From Methanoculleus sp. UBA208 (GTDB taxonomy: Archaea > Halobacteriota > Methanomicrobia > Methanomicrobiales > Methanoculleaceae): 10,135 bases of DNA. How positions within the stretch are numbered: the first letter of the stretch is position 1; the number at the start of each line of letters is the position of its first letter. Positions 1 through 6,441 of the stretch are shown one piece after another. A program made the translations under genes and the position numbers. The stretch lies in assembly GCF_002498065.1 (NCBI RefSeq), contig NZ_DAFZ01000077.1, positions 1-10,135 on the forward strand. The letters run 5' to 3'. The notes under the pieces were generated by a model, which made no database searches, was not told the origin of the DNA, and worked only from the letters and a program-made list of their open reading frames with translations.

Positions 1-185
1 CCCTGTCCCCACCCCCCAGTCGCGATAGCCACCACGGTCCAGTAGATCGGGTTTTTCACAAGTTTTTACTGTTCTGAGGCGCTATCGAAGAGTCCGATCT
101 GCAACCGGCTCCCGTTTTCCCCTCTCGTATCTGGTAAGATGACGGGCACTATACCTGAATGCCGGCAGGAGGAACAACTCCAGCC
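1..185. other. Intergenic region with two T5 tracts
   Basis: No reading frame looks like a gene here: all three forward frames from the window edge stop within about 80 bases. Two T5 tracts lie at 52-56 and 63-67 on the plus strand. Archaeal RNA polymerase terminates at such T-rich tracts, so they could end a plus-strand gene outside the window that converges on the methyltransferase-like gene. Nothing else is evident. Confidence 0.3.
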
Positions 186-1526
186 TTACACCCTCTCCGT
201 CCCGTCCCTCTCTCCCCCCGGACACCCGACCGGCTCGATCCGGGTCCCCGGCAGGACGACCAGGTTGTAGGCATCGTGGTCGCGGTTGAACCGGACGAAA
301 ACCCCGTAGAGGTGGACAATGTCGCCGTAGGCGAGGCCTTCGAGCGCGTCCCGGTTCGTGCCGCGGAGGGTCGCCGGGACGACGGCGTAGACGGGGTCCG
401 CAGGCGTCCCGTCGCAGACCTTGTAGACCTTCGTCCGGTTATCCCCGAGGTTGCCGGACATCAGCGCGGCGACGACGTTGATCTTTTTGTCGCGGTGCCG
501 GCGGAGGTGGGAGAGGCGGGCGAACTTCGCTCCCGGCGGGACGCGGTAGGCGTGCTGCGTCTTCGCATCTCTGCGCAGGAGCGCTGATGAATATTTGATA
601 TCGACGTTCATGAACCGGTAACCGCCTTTCCCCGATGCGAGGCGCTCCATCAGCCGGGTCGGCCGGATGTCGCCCTTCTGCTCGAACGTCCAGCACCGGG
701 CGGGGTTGCAGGCGGTTCCCCGGATGAACGAGCAGGGGCTGTAGATGGTAAGGCCCCGGTCCGCGATCGCCCGCACGGTCCGGCGCATGGCGGTCGAGTT
801 GGCAAGGTCGGCGGGCTCCACGACGATTATCGTTCCATCGGGCGCGAGCCGTTCGGCGAGGGAGACGACAAGGTCGGCGCGCCGCTCGATATCGAGGTGG
901 CGGAGTTCGTTCAAGACGTTCGAGAAGACCATGAGATCTATCCGGTCGGGGAGGTCCCCGGCCTCGAGCGCCCCGATGTCGGCGCGGATGGGTTTTTCCA
1001 CCCGCACGGCGTTGCCTCGCGCCGCGGCCGCCGCCGGAACGAGGGCGTTGTAGGCCTCGAGGTGCTCTTCGGAGCGCTCGACGGCGTAAATTTCCGCGGA
1101 TCCGCTCCTGACCCGCCCAAAAAGGTCGATGACGGCGAGCGGCACGACTCCCGGCCCGGTGCCGAGATCGAGGATCCGCATGCGGGGTTTTGCGAGCCCG
1201 CGGTCGATAACCTGCCAGAGGATGTGCTCGAACTGCACCAGGTAGACCGGCGCGTGGTAGGCCAGGTAGCCGAGAACCTGGTAGGCCTTCCGGTAGCTCA
1301 CGCGCTTCTCTTTCCAGTACCGGCTCTTCTGGGCAAGGATGGTGTTACGCATCCGGTCGAGCACGACCGGGTCGTCCCAGGACTTGGCGGTCTTCTTCTC
1401 GATGTAGGACTCGACGATCCGCTGGATGTAGTCAGGAACCTCCGGCTTCTCGAAGAACGCGAGCTGCCGCTCGCGCCCGGCATCGCCGACCGCTAACGAC
1501 CCTTCAACGGTGTCCCGCTCGCTCAT
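186..1526 (-). CDS. Rsm22/METTL17-family methyltransferase-like protein (ribosome-associated)
   Basis: A 446-residue protein with a Rossmann methyltransferase core. The SAM-binding motif I, ILDLGTGPG, is at residues 118-126, and a later NVLNEL segment (203-208) fits the post-I strands of the fold. Four cysteines, C265, C273 and C278 (C-x7-C-x4-C) plus C371 in a YKVCDG context, match the pattern of the Rsm22/METTL17 family. Some members bind a [4Fe-4S] cluster there and act on the small (mitochondrial) ribosomal subunit. Whether the archaeal member methylates rRNA or serves as an assembly factor is not known to me. The ATG at 1526 lies about 28 nt from a TATA-like TGTATTA (minus strand, 1551-1557), which fits a leaderless or nearly leaderless mRNA; there is no good Shine-Dalgarno. 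It is 250 bp from iorB on the same strand but separated from it by a large inverted repeat, so it is probably transcribed independently. The family call is confident; the exact target is inferred. Confidence 0.8.
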   Translation of the reverse strand: MSERDTVEGSLAVGDAGRERQLAFFEKPEVPDYIQRIVESYIEKKTAKSWDDPVVLDRMRNTILAQKSRYWKEKRVSYRKAYQVLGYLAYHAPVYLVQFEHILWQVIDRGLAKPRMRILDLGTGPGVVPLAVIDLFGRVRSGSAEIYAVERSEEHLEAYNALVPAAAAARGNAVRVEKPIRADIGALEAGDLPDRIDLMVFSNVLNELRHLDIERRADLVVSLAERLAPDGTIIVVEPADLANSTAMRRTVRAIADRGLTIYSPCSFIRGTACNPARCWTFEQKGDIRPTRLMERLASGKGGYRFMNVDIKYSSALLRRDAKTQHAYRVPPGAKFARLSHLRRHRDKKINVVAALMSGNLGDNRTKVYKVCDGTPADPVYAVVPATLRGTNRDALEGLAYGDIVHLYGVFVRFNRDHDAYNLVVLPGTRIEPVGCPGGERDGTERV

Positions 1527-1550
1527 GGCATACCAGCTCGGCAGGATGGG

Positions 1551-1557
1551 TAATACA
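1551..1557 (-). promoter_or_regulatory. TATA-like box of the Rsm22-family gene
   Basis: The minus strand reads TGTATTA, centred about 28 nt before the ATG at 1526. Archaeal TATA boxes sit about 25-27 nt before the transcription start, so the transcript would begin almost at the start codon. This agrees with the lack of a Shine-Dalgarno sequence. The box is not a strong consensus. Confidence 0.35.
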
Positions 1558-1619
1558 GGTTGCGGGCGCCAACAGGTGCCCCAAGTCTTCCAGGAATTTT
1601 ACACATTCCGTACCGTTAT

Positions 1620-1700
1620 TTCGCGTTCTTCGCGCCTTCGCGTGAGACCCAATCCCGGTCTCAAAAACTTTGGCTCACGCGAAGCCGCGAAGGGCGCGAG
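1620..1700. repeat. Large inverted repeat (27-nt arms) between iorB and the Rsm22-family gene
   Basis: The left arm 1620-1646 and right arm 1674-1700 are reverse complements at 23 of 27 positions; the inner 19 (1628-1646 with 1674-1692) differ at one. Each arm is built of three TTCGCG-like units (left at 1620, 1629 and 1637; right as CGCGAA or CGCGAG at 1678, 1686 and 1695). Nested inside is a smaller perfect inverted repeat, TGAGACC (1643-1649) with GGTCTCA (1657-1663), which shares TGAG with the outer arm, so the two folds compete. It lies downstream of the ior operon and upstream of the methyltransferase-like gene on the same strand. It may be a dispersed intergenic repeat, a transcript 3'-end stem, or both. 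Confidence 0.75.
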
Positions 1701-1776
1701 GGGGCATGCGAAATACTGGGGTGCAGTTGTCCGATTGTGGTGGGGAAGAGCGGGGATCCCCCGGCACCCTCCCCGA

Positions 1777-2364
1777 TCAGGGCGTGCCGGCGCCCTTCTC
1801 CCGGCCGAGCCGGAAGGCCGCGGTGTTGACCTCGACGGTTTTTTGCGGCACGCACCGCCGCACCGCCTCTTCGAGGGTCCCGGGCCGGAGCGGGATCTCG
1901 CCGGACGCCGCCCCGAGCATCACGATGTTCTGCGAGAGGATGCTCCCCGCCTCCTCTGCGAGGCTCGCGGCGTCGATGCAGGTGACGTCGAGGTCGGCGA
2001 GGGCGGTGAGGATGCTCTCCTCGTCGGGGACGTCGAGATCCTGCTGGTAGACCGACGTCGGGACGACCAGACTCCGGTTCACGACAAGCCTCCCCCCTGC
2101 CGGGAGGTAATGGCGGTAGCGGAGTGCCTCGAGGAGGTCGAAGGCGACGAGAAGATCGGCCGTCCCCGGCACGATCAGGGAGCCGTGCTTCCCGCCGATG
2201 CGGATGTGGCTCTCCACCGACCCCCCGCGCTGCGCCATCCCGTGGGTCTCTGCGCTCCGGACGGTGCAGTTCTCGAGGATGCACGCCTCACCGAGAACGT
2301 TCGAGGCAAGAACGGTTCCCTGGCCGCCGATCCCGACGATCAGGATGTCGAACGAAGGTTTCAT
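1777..2364 (-). CDS. iorB: Indolepyruvate:ferredoxin oxidoreductase, beta subunit
   Basis: A 195-residue subunit of the enzyme that converts aryl pyruvates (indole-, phenyl- and hydroxyphenylpyruvate), CoA and oxidised ferredoxin to aryl-acetyl-CoA, CO2 and reduced ferredoxin. In methanogens it can run in reverse to make aromatic amino acids from aryl acids. It is a POR gamma-type domain: the N-terminal GIGGQG (residues 11-16) and the ETHGMAQRGG segment (about 39-48) are hallmarks of the 2-oxoacid:ferredoxin oxidoreductase gamma/beta family. The frame stays open to 2421, but the ATG at 2364 is chosen because it overlaps the iorA stop as ATGA, has GGAGGG on the minus strand (2371-2376) 6 nt upstream, and starts directly at the conserved fold. 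Its length is normal for IorB. It should be translationally coupled to iorA and form a heterodimer with it in the cytoplasm. Confidence 0.95.
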   Translation of the reverse strand: MKPSFDILIVGIGGQGTVLASNVLGEACILENCTVRSAETHGMAQRGGSVESHIRIGGKHGSLIVPGTADLLVAFDLLEALRYRHYLPAGGRLVVNRSLVVPTSVYQQDLDVPDEESILTALADLDVTCIDAASLAEEAGSILSQNIVMLGAASGEIPLRPGTLEEAVRRCVPQKTVEVNTAAFRLGREKGAGTP

Positions 2365-4130
2365 CGCCGTCCCTCCATGACGATCGCGCCCGACGGACAG
2401 ATATCCGCGCAGACGCCGCACCCGGCGCAGAGCTCGGTTATCGTCGCGTTCTTATCATCGAACGCGATCGCCGGGCAGCCGAACGACCGGCAGGCGCCGC
2501 AGCCCGTGCACCGTTCGGGGTCGACCGTGTAGGGTTTGCGCTTGATCCCGCTCTTGCGTGCGGTGATGACGCAGGGCTGTTTTGCGATGACGACCCGGAC
2601 GCCCCTGCGCTCCTTTGCCTTTCTGAAGGTGTCGAGGAGCACCGGAAGATCGTAGGGGTCGACCGTCTCGACCCAGGAGACCCCGCACGACCGGCAGATC
2701 GCATCGAGCGATATCGGGGTGCTTTCCTCGCCCGTTGCCGTCAGGCCGGTGTTGGGGTTCGGCTGGTGGCCGGTCATGGCGGTGATCCGGTTGTCCAGGA
2801 TGACGACGACCATATCCGCGCCGTTGTAGACGGCGTTTAAGAGCCCCGGGATTCCCGTGTGCAGGAACGTCGAGTCGCCGATGGTCGAGATCACGGGGCG
2901 CTCCTCTCCCGACCGGGAGATGCCGCTCCCGACGGTGATCGACGCGCCCATGCAGATGGTGGTATCCACCGCGCCGAGCTGGAGCCCGAGAGTGTAGCAC
3001 CCGATGTCGCTCGGGAAGATGCCGTCGCGAAAGACCTTCCGCATGGCATAGAACGTCGGCCGGTGCATGCACCCGGCGCAGAGGATCGGCGGACGGGGCG
3101 GCACTCCCGGGACCGGTGCGGCCGCCGGGAAGGTCGCCGTGGGTGCCATGTCCGCTCGTCCGAGGGCGGCGGCGACGGTCGCCGGGGTGAACTCCCCTTC
3201 GTACTGGACCGTGCCGTCTATCTTACCGAAGACTTCGGTCTTCGTCGCCACCTGCCGGACAACCTCTTCGACGACAGGGTCGAGCTCCTCGACGACGAGG
3301 ACTTTCTCGTGCCTGTCGACGAAGTCCGCCAGCCACTCTTCGTCGATCGGGTAGGCGCCGATGATCGCGAGCGAGACGTCGTCTCCGAGCACCTCCTGGA
3401 CGTAGGCGGCGGCGACACCGCTCGCGACGACGGCGGTTTTGCCCCGGACGGTGTGGCGGTTGTAGCCGAGCTCGACCAGTCGGCGTTTGAGCGCCGGCTG
3501 TTTTTGGTTCAGGACTTTATGCAGCACCCGGGTATGCGCGGGAATGACCACGTACTGCTTCGGGTCGCGGCTGAAGGCGGCGGTCCGGTGCTCCGTGCCG
3601 ATCTCTCCGAGGTCGACGTCGCCCTTCGAGTGGCAGATCCGGGTGGTGGGGCGGAAGATCACCGGCAGCCCGAACTCCTCGGAGAGGGCGAATGCGTCCC
3701 GCATCATATCGTGCGCCTCCTGGACCGACGCCGGGTCGAGGCAGGGGAGCCGGGCGAAGTGCGCGTAGCGCCGGGTATCCTGCTCGTTCTGGGAACTGTG
3801 CGCGAAGGGGTCGTCTGCGGAGAGGACAACGAACCCGCCGGTAACCCCGGTGTATGCGCTCGTCATCAGGGGATCGGCCGCCACGTTCAGCCCGACGTGC
3901 TTCATGGTGCAGAGTGCGCGGAGGCCGCACCAGGCGGCGGCGAGCGCGTTCTCGAAGGCGACCTTCTCGTTCGTGGACCACTCCACGGTGAAGGGCCGCT
4001 CCTTCTGCACACGGAGGACGTCGATCACTTCGGATGACGGCGTTCCGGGATAGCCGCTGGCAAAATCGATGTTTGCCTCCAGGCATGCGTGAGCGATGCC
4101 CTCGTTTCCGAGTAGGTATCGTATTGCCAT
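2361..4130 (-). CDS. iorA: Indolepyruvate:ferredoxin oxidoreductase, alpha subunit
   Basis: A 589-residue catalytic subunit that binds thiamine pyrophosphate and passes electrons to ferredoxin. In order it has a pyrimidine-binding POR N-domain (GNEGIAHACLE near the start, then SGYPGTPSSE), a middle domain, the family motif LCAGCMHRP (about 350-358), a TPP-binding region with GDST at about 418 and DNRIT about 28 residues later, and a C-terminal di-cluster ferredoxin domain. The clusters are C541-x2-C544-x2-C547-x4-C552 and C568-x2-C571-x2-C574-x3-C578, each followed by Pro. The x4 spacing in the first cluster is usual for IorA as I recall it. A TTG codon at 4142 would add four residues; the ATG at 4130 is preferred because MAIRYLLGNEG fits the family start. 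It is first in the iorA-iorB operon, and the 108-bp gap to the divergent tRNA-Ile holds its promoter. No inactivating change is seen. Confidence 0.96.
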   Translation of the reverse strand: MAIRYLLGNEGIAHACLEANIDFASGYPGTPSSEVIDVLRVQKERPFTVEWSTNEKVAFENALAAAWCGLRALCTMKHVGLNVAADPLMTSAYTGVTGGFVVLSADDPFAHSSQNEQDTRRYAHFARLPCLDPASVQEAHDMMRDAFALSEEFGLPVIFRPTTRICHSKGDVDLGEIGTEHRTAAFSRDPKQYVVIPAHTRVLHKVLNQKQPALKRRLVELGYNRHTVRGKTAVVASGVAAAYVQEVLGDDVSLAIIGAYPIDEEWLADFVDRHEKVLVVEELDPVVEEVVRQVATKTEVFGKIDGTVQYEGEFTPATVAAALGRADMAPTATFPAAAPVPGVPPRPPILCAGCMHRPTFYAMRKVFRDGIFPSDIGCYTLGLQLGAVDTTICMGASITVGSGISRSGEERPVISTIGDSTFLHTGIPGLLNAVYNGADMVVVILDNRITAMTGHQPNPNTGLTATGEESTPISLDAICRSCGVSWVETVDPYDLPVLLDTFRKAKERRGVRVVIAKQPCVITARKSGIKRKPYTVDPERCTGCGACRSFGCPAIAFDDKNATITELCAGCGVCADICPSGAIVMEGRR

Positions 4131-4175
4131 TGTTCCACTCAACTATACTTCTATCATCGGGTTTCAACATAGCGC

Positions 4176-4193
4176 TTTGGATATCAGTCCAAA
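4176..4193. promoter_or_regulatory. Palindrome in the iorA / tRNA-Ile divergent region
   Basis: TTTGGA (4176-4181) and TCCAAA (4188-4193) form a perfect 6-bp inverted repeat around TATCAG. Its centre contains a TATA-like GATATC on the iorA strand, placed so that transcription would start near 4157, with a leader of about 27 nt before the iorA ATG. A regulator bound here would compete with TBP. The site is inferred from symmetry and position only. Confidence 0.3.
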
Positions 4194-4238
4194 ACCATTA
4201 AGTGTTAAGATGGCAGATGTTGTAGGGTAAGTCCCACC

Positions 4239-4311
4239 GGGCCCGTAGCATAGCTGGTGGTGCACCCGGCTGATAACCGGGAGGTCGTGCGTTCGAATCG
4301 CATCGGGCCCA
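4239..4311 (+). tRNA. tRNA-Ile (anticodon GAU)
   Basis: A complete 73-nt cloverleaf. The acceptor stem GGGCCCG (4239-4245) pairs with CGGGCCC (4304-4310) and the discriminator is A4311. The anticodon stem CCCGG (4265-4269) pairs with CCGGG (4277-4281) around loop CTGATAA, giving anticodon GAT at 4272-4274. The T-stem GTGCG and CGCAT enclose TTCGAAT. The CCA end is not encoded, so it must be added after transcription. No intron is present. It stands alone, divergent from iorA, and its 3' portion has been duplicated just downstream. Confidence 0.97.
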
Positions 4312-4351
4312 TCGTTTCTCATTTTATGCAATTTCCATGGGTTGTTTGAAC

Positions 4352-4407
4352 AGGTGGTGCACCCGGCAGATTGCCGGGAGGCCGTGTGTTCGAATCTCGC
4401 CGTCCTA
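4352..4407 (+). pseudogene. Decayed partial copy of tRNA-Ile(GAU)
   Basis: Bases 4353-4396 match tRNA-Ile bases 4256-4299 at 39 of 44 positions, covering the D-arm 3' side, the anticodon arm and most of the T-arm. The anticodon stem CCCGG/CCGGG is intact, but the loop is CAGATTG: the universal U33 is now A, and positions 37 and 38 are changed, while GAT itself remains. The T-stem has a T-T mismatch, and the 3' acceptor-like end CGCCGTCCT has no partner upstream. The 5' acceptor and most of the D-arm are absent or unrecognisable. Similarity continues past the 3' end (ATCGTTT and then TTTATGC after both copies), so the duplication included flank. It cannot be a working tRNA. It could come from a tandem duplication or be an old att-site scar of an element that integrated in the tRNA 3' half. 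Confidence 0.85.
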
Positions 4408-4431
4408 TCGTTTTCTTTACTTTATGCCTGT

Positions 4432-4462
4432 CATATATTTCCGAAGTACCGTTTCAAACGGT
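4432..4462 (+). promoter_or_regulatory. Candidate promoter with downstream operator palindrome
   Basis: A TATA-like CATATATTT (4432-4440) is followed by a perfect palindrome, ACCGTTT (4448-4454), C, AAACGGT (4456-4462). Transcription would begin near 4460, so a repressor bound to the palindrome would block initiation. No start codon with a good ribosome binding site follows closely; the next clear gene starts at 4776. The promoter would therefore drive either a leader of about 300 nt or a short RNA. Confidence 0.45.
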
Positions 4463-4492
4463 GCATCTCCTCGTAACGCTCAATTTCATCCC

Positions 4493-4617
4493 GGGTTGGG
4501 AAAAAGGTTGTGGAGCGCGAGCGCACCGCCGGTCTCTCCGGGTGCCGGGCCGGGCAGCGGGTATTCCGGTGTATAGGGAGAGTGCATCGCCCCCGGGATG
4601 ATGGTTTTTCCCAACCC
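4493..4617. repeat. 125-bp element bounded by perfect 13-bp inverted repeats
   Basis: GGGTTGGGAAAAA (4493-4505) and its exact reverse complement TTTTTCCCAACCC (4605-4617) enclose 99 bp of GC-rich DNA. The interior has secondary pairing potential of its own: CTCTCC with GGAGAG, and TGCC with GGCA inside that. As RNA this gives a long rod with a closed base. As DNA it resembles a miniature inverted-repeat element, but I see no clean target-site duplication (TTTCAT occurs a few bases outside each end, not adjacent to it). Confidence 0.7.
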
Positions 4618-4668
4618 TGCCTTTCATGGAAAAGTCACTCTTTTTTACGTCCCGCGAGGAGATCTATC

Positions 4669-4709
4669 CCTATGTTTCCCATAGGTCATGCGGCAAGTAT
4701 TCCCCGCAT
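4669..4709 (+). repeat. Two adjacent small hairpins in the ABC operon leader
   Basis: CCTATG (4669-4674) pairs with CATAGG (4680-4685) across TTTCC. Two bases later ATGCGG (4688-4693) pairs with CCGCAT (4704-4709) across 10 nt. Both stems are perfect 6-mers. They lie between the T6 tract and the start of the ABC ATPase gene. Confidence 0.45.
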
Positions 4710-4744
4710 AACCCCCGATACCTGCCCCATTCCCTCTCGATCCT

Positions 4745-4770
4745 GCACCGTGCGGTGCCGGAGGAGGAGG
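4745..4770 (+). promoter_or_regulatory. Palindrome abutting the Shine-Dalgarno of the ABC ATPase gene
   Basis: GCACCG (4745-4750), TG, CGGTGC (4753-4758) is a perfect palindrome that can fold as a 5-bp stem with a 4-nt loop. It ends two bases before the purine-rich ribosome binding site GGAGGAGGAGG (4760-4770), which is 5 nt from the GTG at 4776. This strong Shine-Dalgarno decides the start. The hairpin could modulate access to the ribosome binding site. Confidence 0.5.
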
Positions 4771-4775
4771 CGGGC

Positions 4776-5708
4776 GTGAACGCCGTCGAGGTCAGGGGCC
4801 TCTCGCGGTCCTTCGATGGCCGCGAGATCCTCCGCGACGTCTCGTTCGCCGTCGGGCACGGCGAGATCTTCGGCTACCTCGGGCCGAACGGCGCCGGAAA
4901 GACCACGACCATCCGGATCCTGCTCGGGCTGCTCGCCCCCGGCGCGGGCGAGGTCCGGGTCCTCGGGAGGGACCTCACCGCCGACGACGATGCGCGGGCG
5001 CGAGTCGGGGTGCTCTTCGAGAACAACGGTCTTGCCGACCGGATGAGCGCCGCGGACAACCTGGCCTACTACGCCGGGCTCTACGGCGTCGAAGAACCTG
5101 CGGCGAGAATCGACGACCTCCTCGCGCTCGTCGACCTCGCCGACCGGCAGGACGACCCGGTCGGGACGTTCTCGACCGGCATGAAGCGGAAACTCGGGAT
5201 AGCCCGGGCGATCCTTCACCGGCCCGAGGTGGTCTTCCTCGACGAACCCTCCTCCGGCCTCGACCCCGGTGCGCAGAGGATGGTCCGCGACCTTATCATC
5301 GAGCTCTCCCGGCGGGAGGAGATGACCGTGTTCTTAAACTCGCACCACCTCGACGAGGTCCAGCGGGTCTGCTCCACGGTCGCGATCCTTGCGGGAGGGA
5401 GGATCCGGGCCTTCGATTCGGTTACAAACCTCACCGCGGCATCCGGCCGCCCGGCCGTGACGGTCGCCCTTGCCGACCCGGGCGAGCGTGCCCGCGCATG
5501 CGAGACCGTCGAGGGGCTACCGTTCGTCACCGGGTGCGAACCGGACGGTGACGCCCTCCACTGCACCCTCGCCGACCCGGGCGCGACCCCCGACCTCGTC
5601 GCGACCCTCGTCGGCGCCAACTTCCGGATCGAGGAGGTCCGCCGGTCGTCCCGGTCGCTTGAGGAGATCTATCTCGAACACGTCGGCCGGGTGGAGGACG
5701 GAGCATGA
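4776..5708 (+). CDS. ABC transporter ATP-binding protein (ABC-2 exporter type)
   Basis: A 310-residue ATPase that would power export by the adjoining permease at the cytoplasmic membrane face. It has Walker A GPNGAGKTT (36-44), a Q-loop region GVLFENNG in which the usual Gln is Glu (as in some exporters of this group), the signature STGMKRK (133-139), Walker B VVFLDEP (152-158) followed by SSGLDP, and the H-loop NSHH (188-191). The C-terminal 100 residues form the accessory domain common in CcmA/NatA/DrrA-like proteins. The start is the GTG at 4776, because of the strong ribosome binding site there and because VEVRGLSRSFDG is the normal family beginning; an in-frame ATG at 4626 would add 50 unrelated residues. 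Its stop overlaps the permease start. The substrate cannot be read from the sequence. Confidence 0.93.
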   Translation: MNAVEVRGLSRSFDGREILRDVSFAVGHGEIFGYLGPNGAGKTTTIRILLGLLAPGAGEVRVLGRDLTADDDARARVGVLFENNGLADRMSAADNLAYYAGLYGVEEPAARIDDLLALVDLADRQDDPVGTFSTGMKRKLGIARAILHRPEVVFLDEPSSGLDPGAQRMVRDLIIELSRREEMTVFLNSHHLDEVQRVCSTVAILAGGRIRAFDSVTNLTAASGRPAVTVALADPGERARACETVEGLPFVTGCEPDGDALHCTLADPGATPDLVATLVGANFRIEEVRRSSRSLEEIYLEHVGRVEDGA

Positions 5709-6406
5709 GCACGCTCGCCGTCATCGCCCGCCGCGAAATAAGGCTCGCCCTCCGGAACCGGAGCGCCCTCATCACCGCGTTCATCTTCTCCATCTGGTTC
5801 CCGGTCATGTCGGCCCTCAGTATTGCTGTGGGCGCCGATGGCGACGCTGCGGCCGTTACCGCCGGCATCGCCACGATCACGCTCCCGGTCGCGGTCTTTC
5901 TGGGCTACATCTTCTGCGCCGATGCCTTCCTCCGCGAGAAGCGGGACGGCACCATCGAGACGCTCCTCTGCGCCCCGGTTTCGCTCCAGCGTCTCTGGGA
6001 GGGAAAGGCGGCCGGGGTCACCGTCCCGGCGTACCTGATGATGCTTCTCTCGGCCGCGGTGAGCATCGCGGCGATCTCAGGTCTCACCGGAGTTTCCATC
6101 GCCGCCGAACCCCTGCTCCTCCTTCACTTCGCGGCCGTCGTCCCGGTCTGGATCGCCGCCTCGGCCGGGCTCATCGGCGCGGCCCAGCTCGCGCTCGGGA
6201 TGCGGGAGAACCAGATCCTCGGGTTCGTCTTCATATTCGGGTTCATCTTCCTGATCGTCCTGTTCCAGCAGATCGTGCCGGCCGGGTCGGGTATCTCGGC
6301 GGCGACGGAGGCGGTCCTTGCGGTGGTCGGGCTCGCGCTCCTCGCTCTGGCCCGTTTCATCGCCGGGAAGGTGACGAAGGAGCGGATCGTCCGGACGATC
6401 CCGTGA
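5705..6406 (+). CDS. ABC-2 type transporter permease
   Basis: A 233-residue integral membrane protein, the partner of the ATPase upstream. About six hydrophobic segments are visible (roughly 21-43, 52-74, 102-125, 136-163, 170-191 and 198-220). Between the second and third is EKRDGTIETLLCAPVS (78-93), the conserved ABC-2 permease loop that contacts the ATPase. The ATG overlaps the ATPase stop as ATGA, and GGAGG (5693-5697) lies 7 nt upstream, so translation is probably coupled. A single short permease implies a homodimer with two ATPases. It could export an antibiotic, a lipid or an ion; nothing in the window names the substrate, though the downstream PAS regulator may respond to the same signal. 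Confidence 0.9.
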   Translation: MSTLAVIARREIRLALRNRSALITAFIFSIWFPVMSALSIAVGADGDAAAVTAGIATITLPVAVFLGYIFCADAFLREKRDGTIETLLCAPVSLQRLWEGKAAGVTVPAYLMMLLSAAVSIAAISGLTGVSIAAEPLLLLHFAAVVPVWIAASAGLIGAAQLALGMRENQILGFVFIFGFIFLIVLFQQIVPAGSGISAATEAVLAVVGLALLALARFIAGKVTKERIVRTIP

Positions 6407-6441
6407 GGTGCAGGGCGGGGATGCGTCCCCGGCAGAAGTAA

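Larger units (their letters stand above)
4408..4775 (+). other. Gene-free, hairpin-rich stretch upstream of the ABC exporter operon
   Basis: I see no convincing gene in these roughly 370 bases. The frame of the ABC ATPase is open back to an ATG at 4626, but those 50 extra codons do not resemble any ABC protein and that ATG has no Shine-Dalgarno. The stretch holds a TATA-like box, a 15-bp palindrome, an element with 13-bp inverted repeats, a T6 tract at 4641-4646 and three further hairpins before the GTG start. It may be a long structured 5' leader, a separate small RNA followed by a second promoter, or a decayed insertion. Confidence 0.5.

Noticed and set aside
1752..1761. GGGGATCCCC palindrome just after iorB as a terminator
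   Set aside because: It is self-complementary without room for a proper loop and has no following T-tract on the minus strand; too weak to call.
2859..4037. A 392-codon plus-strand open frame opposite iorA
   Set aside because: iorA has its TPP and ferredoxin motifs in frame across this stretch; the antisense frame has only compositional bias.
4352..4407. A second functional tRNA
   Set aside because: U33 is replaced by A, the T-stem is mismatched, and no 5' acceptor strand can pair with the 3' end.
4626..4775. A 50-residue N-terminal extension of the ABC ATPase from ATG 4626
   Set aside because: It has no Shine-Dalgarno and no ABC homology, and crosses several hairpins, while GTG 4776 has a strong ribosome binding site and begins at the conserved N-terminus.
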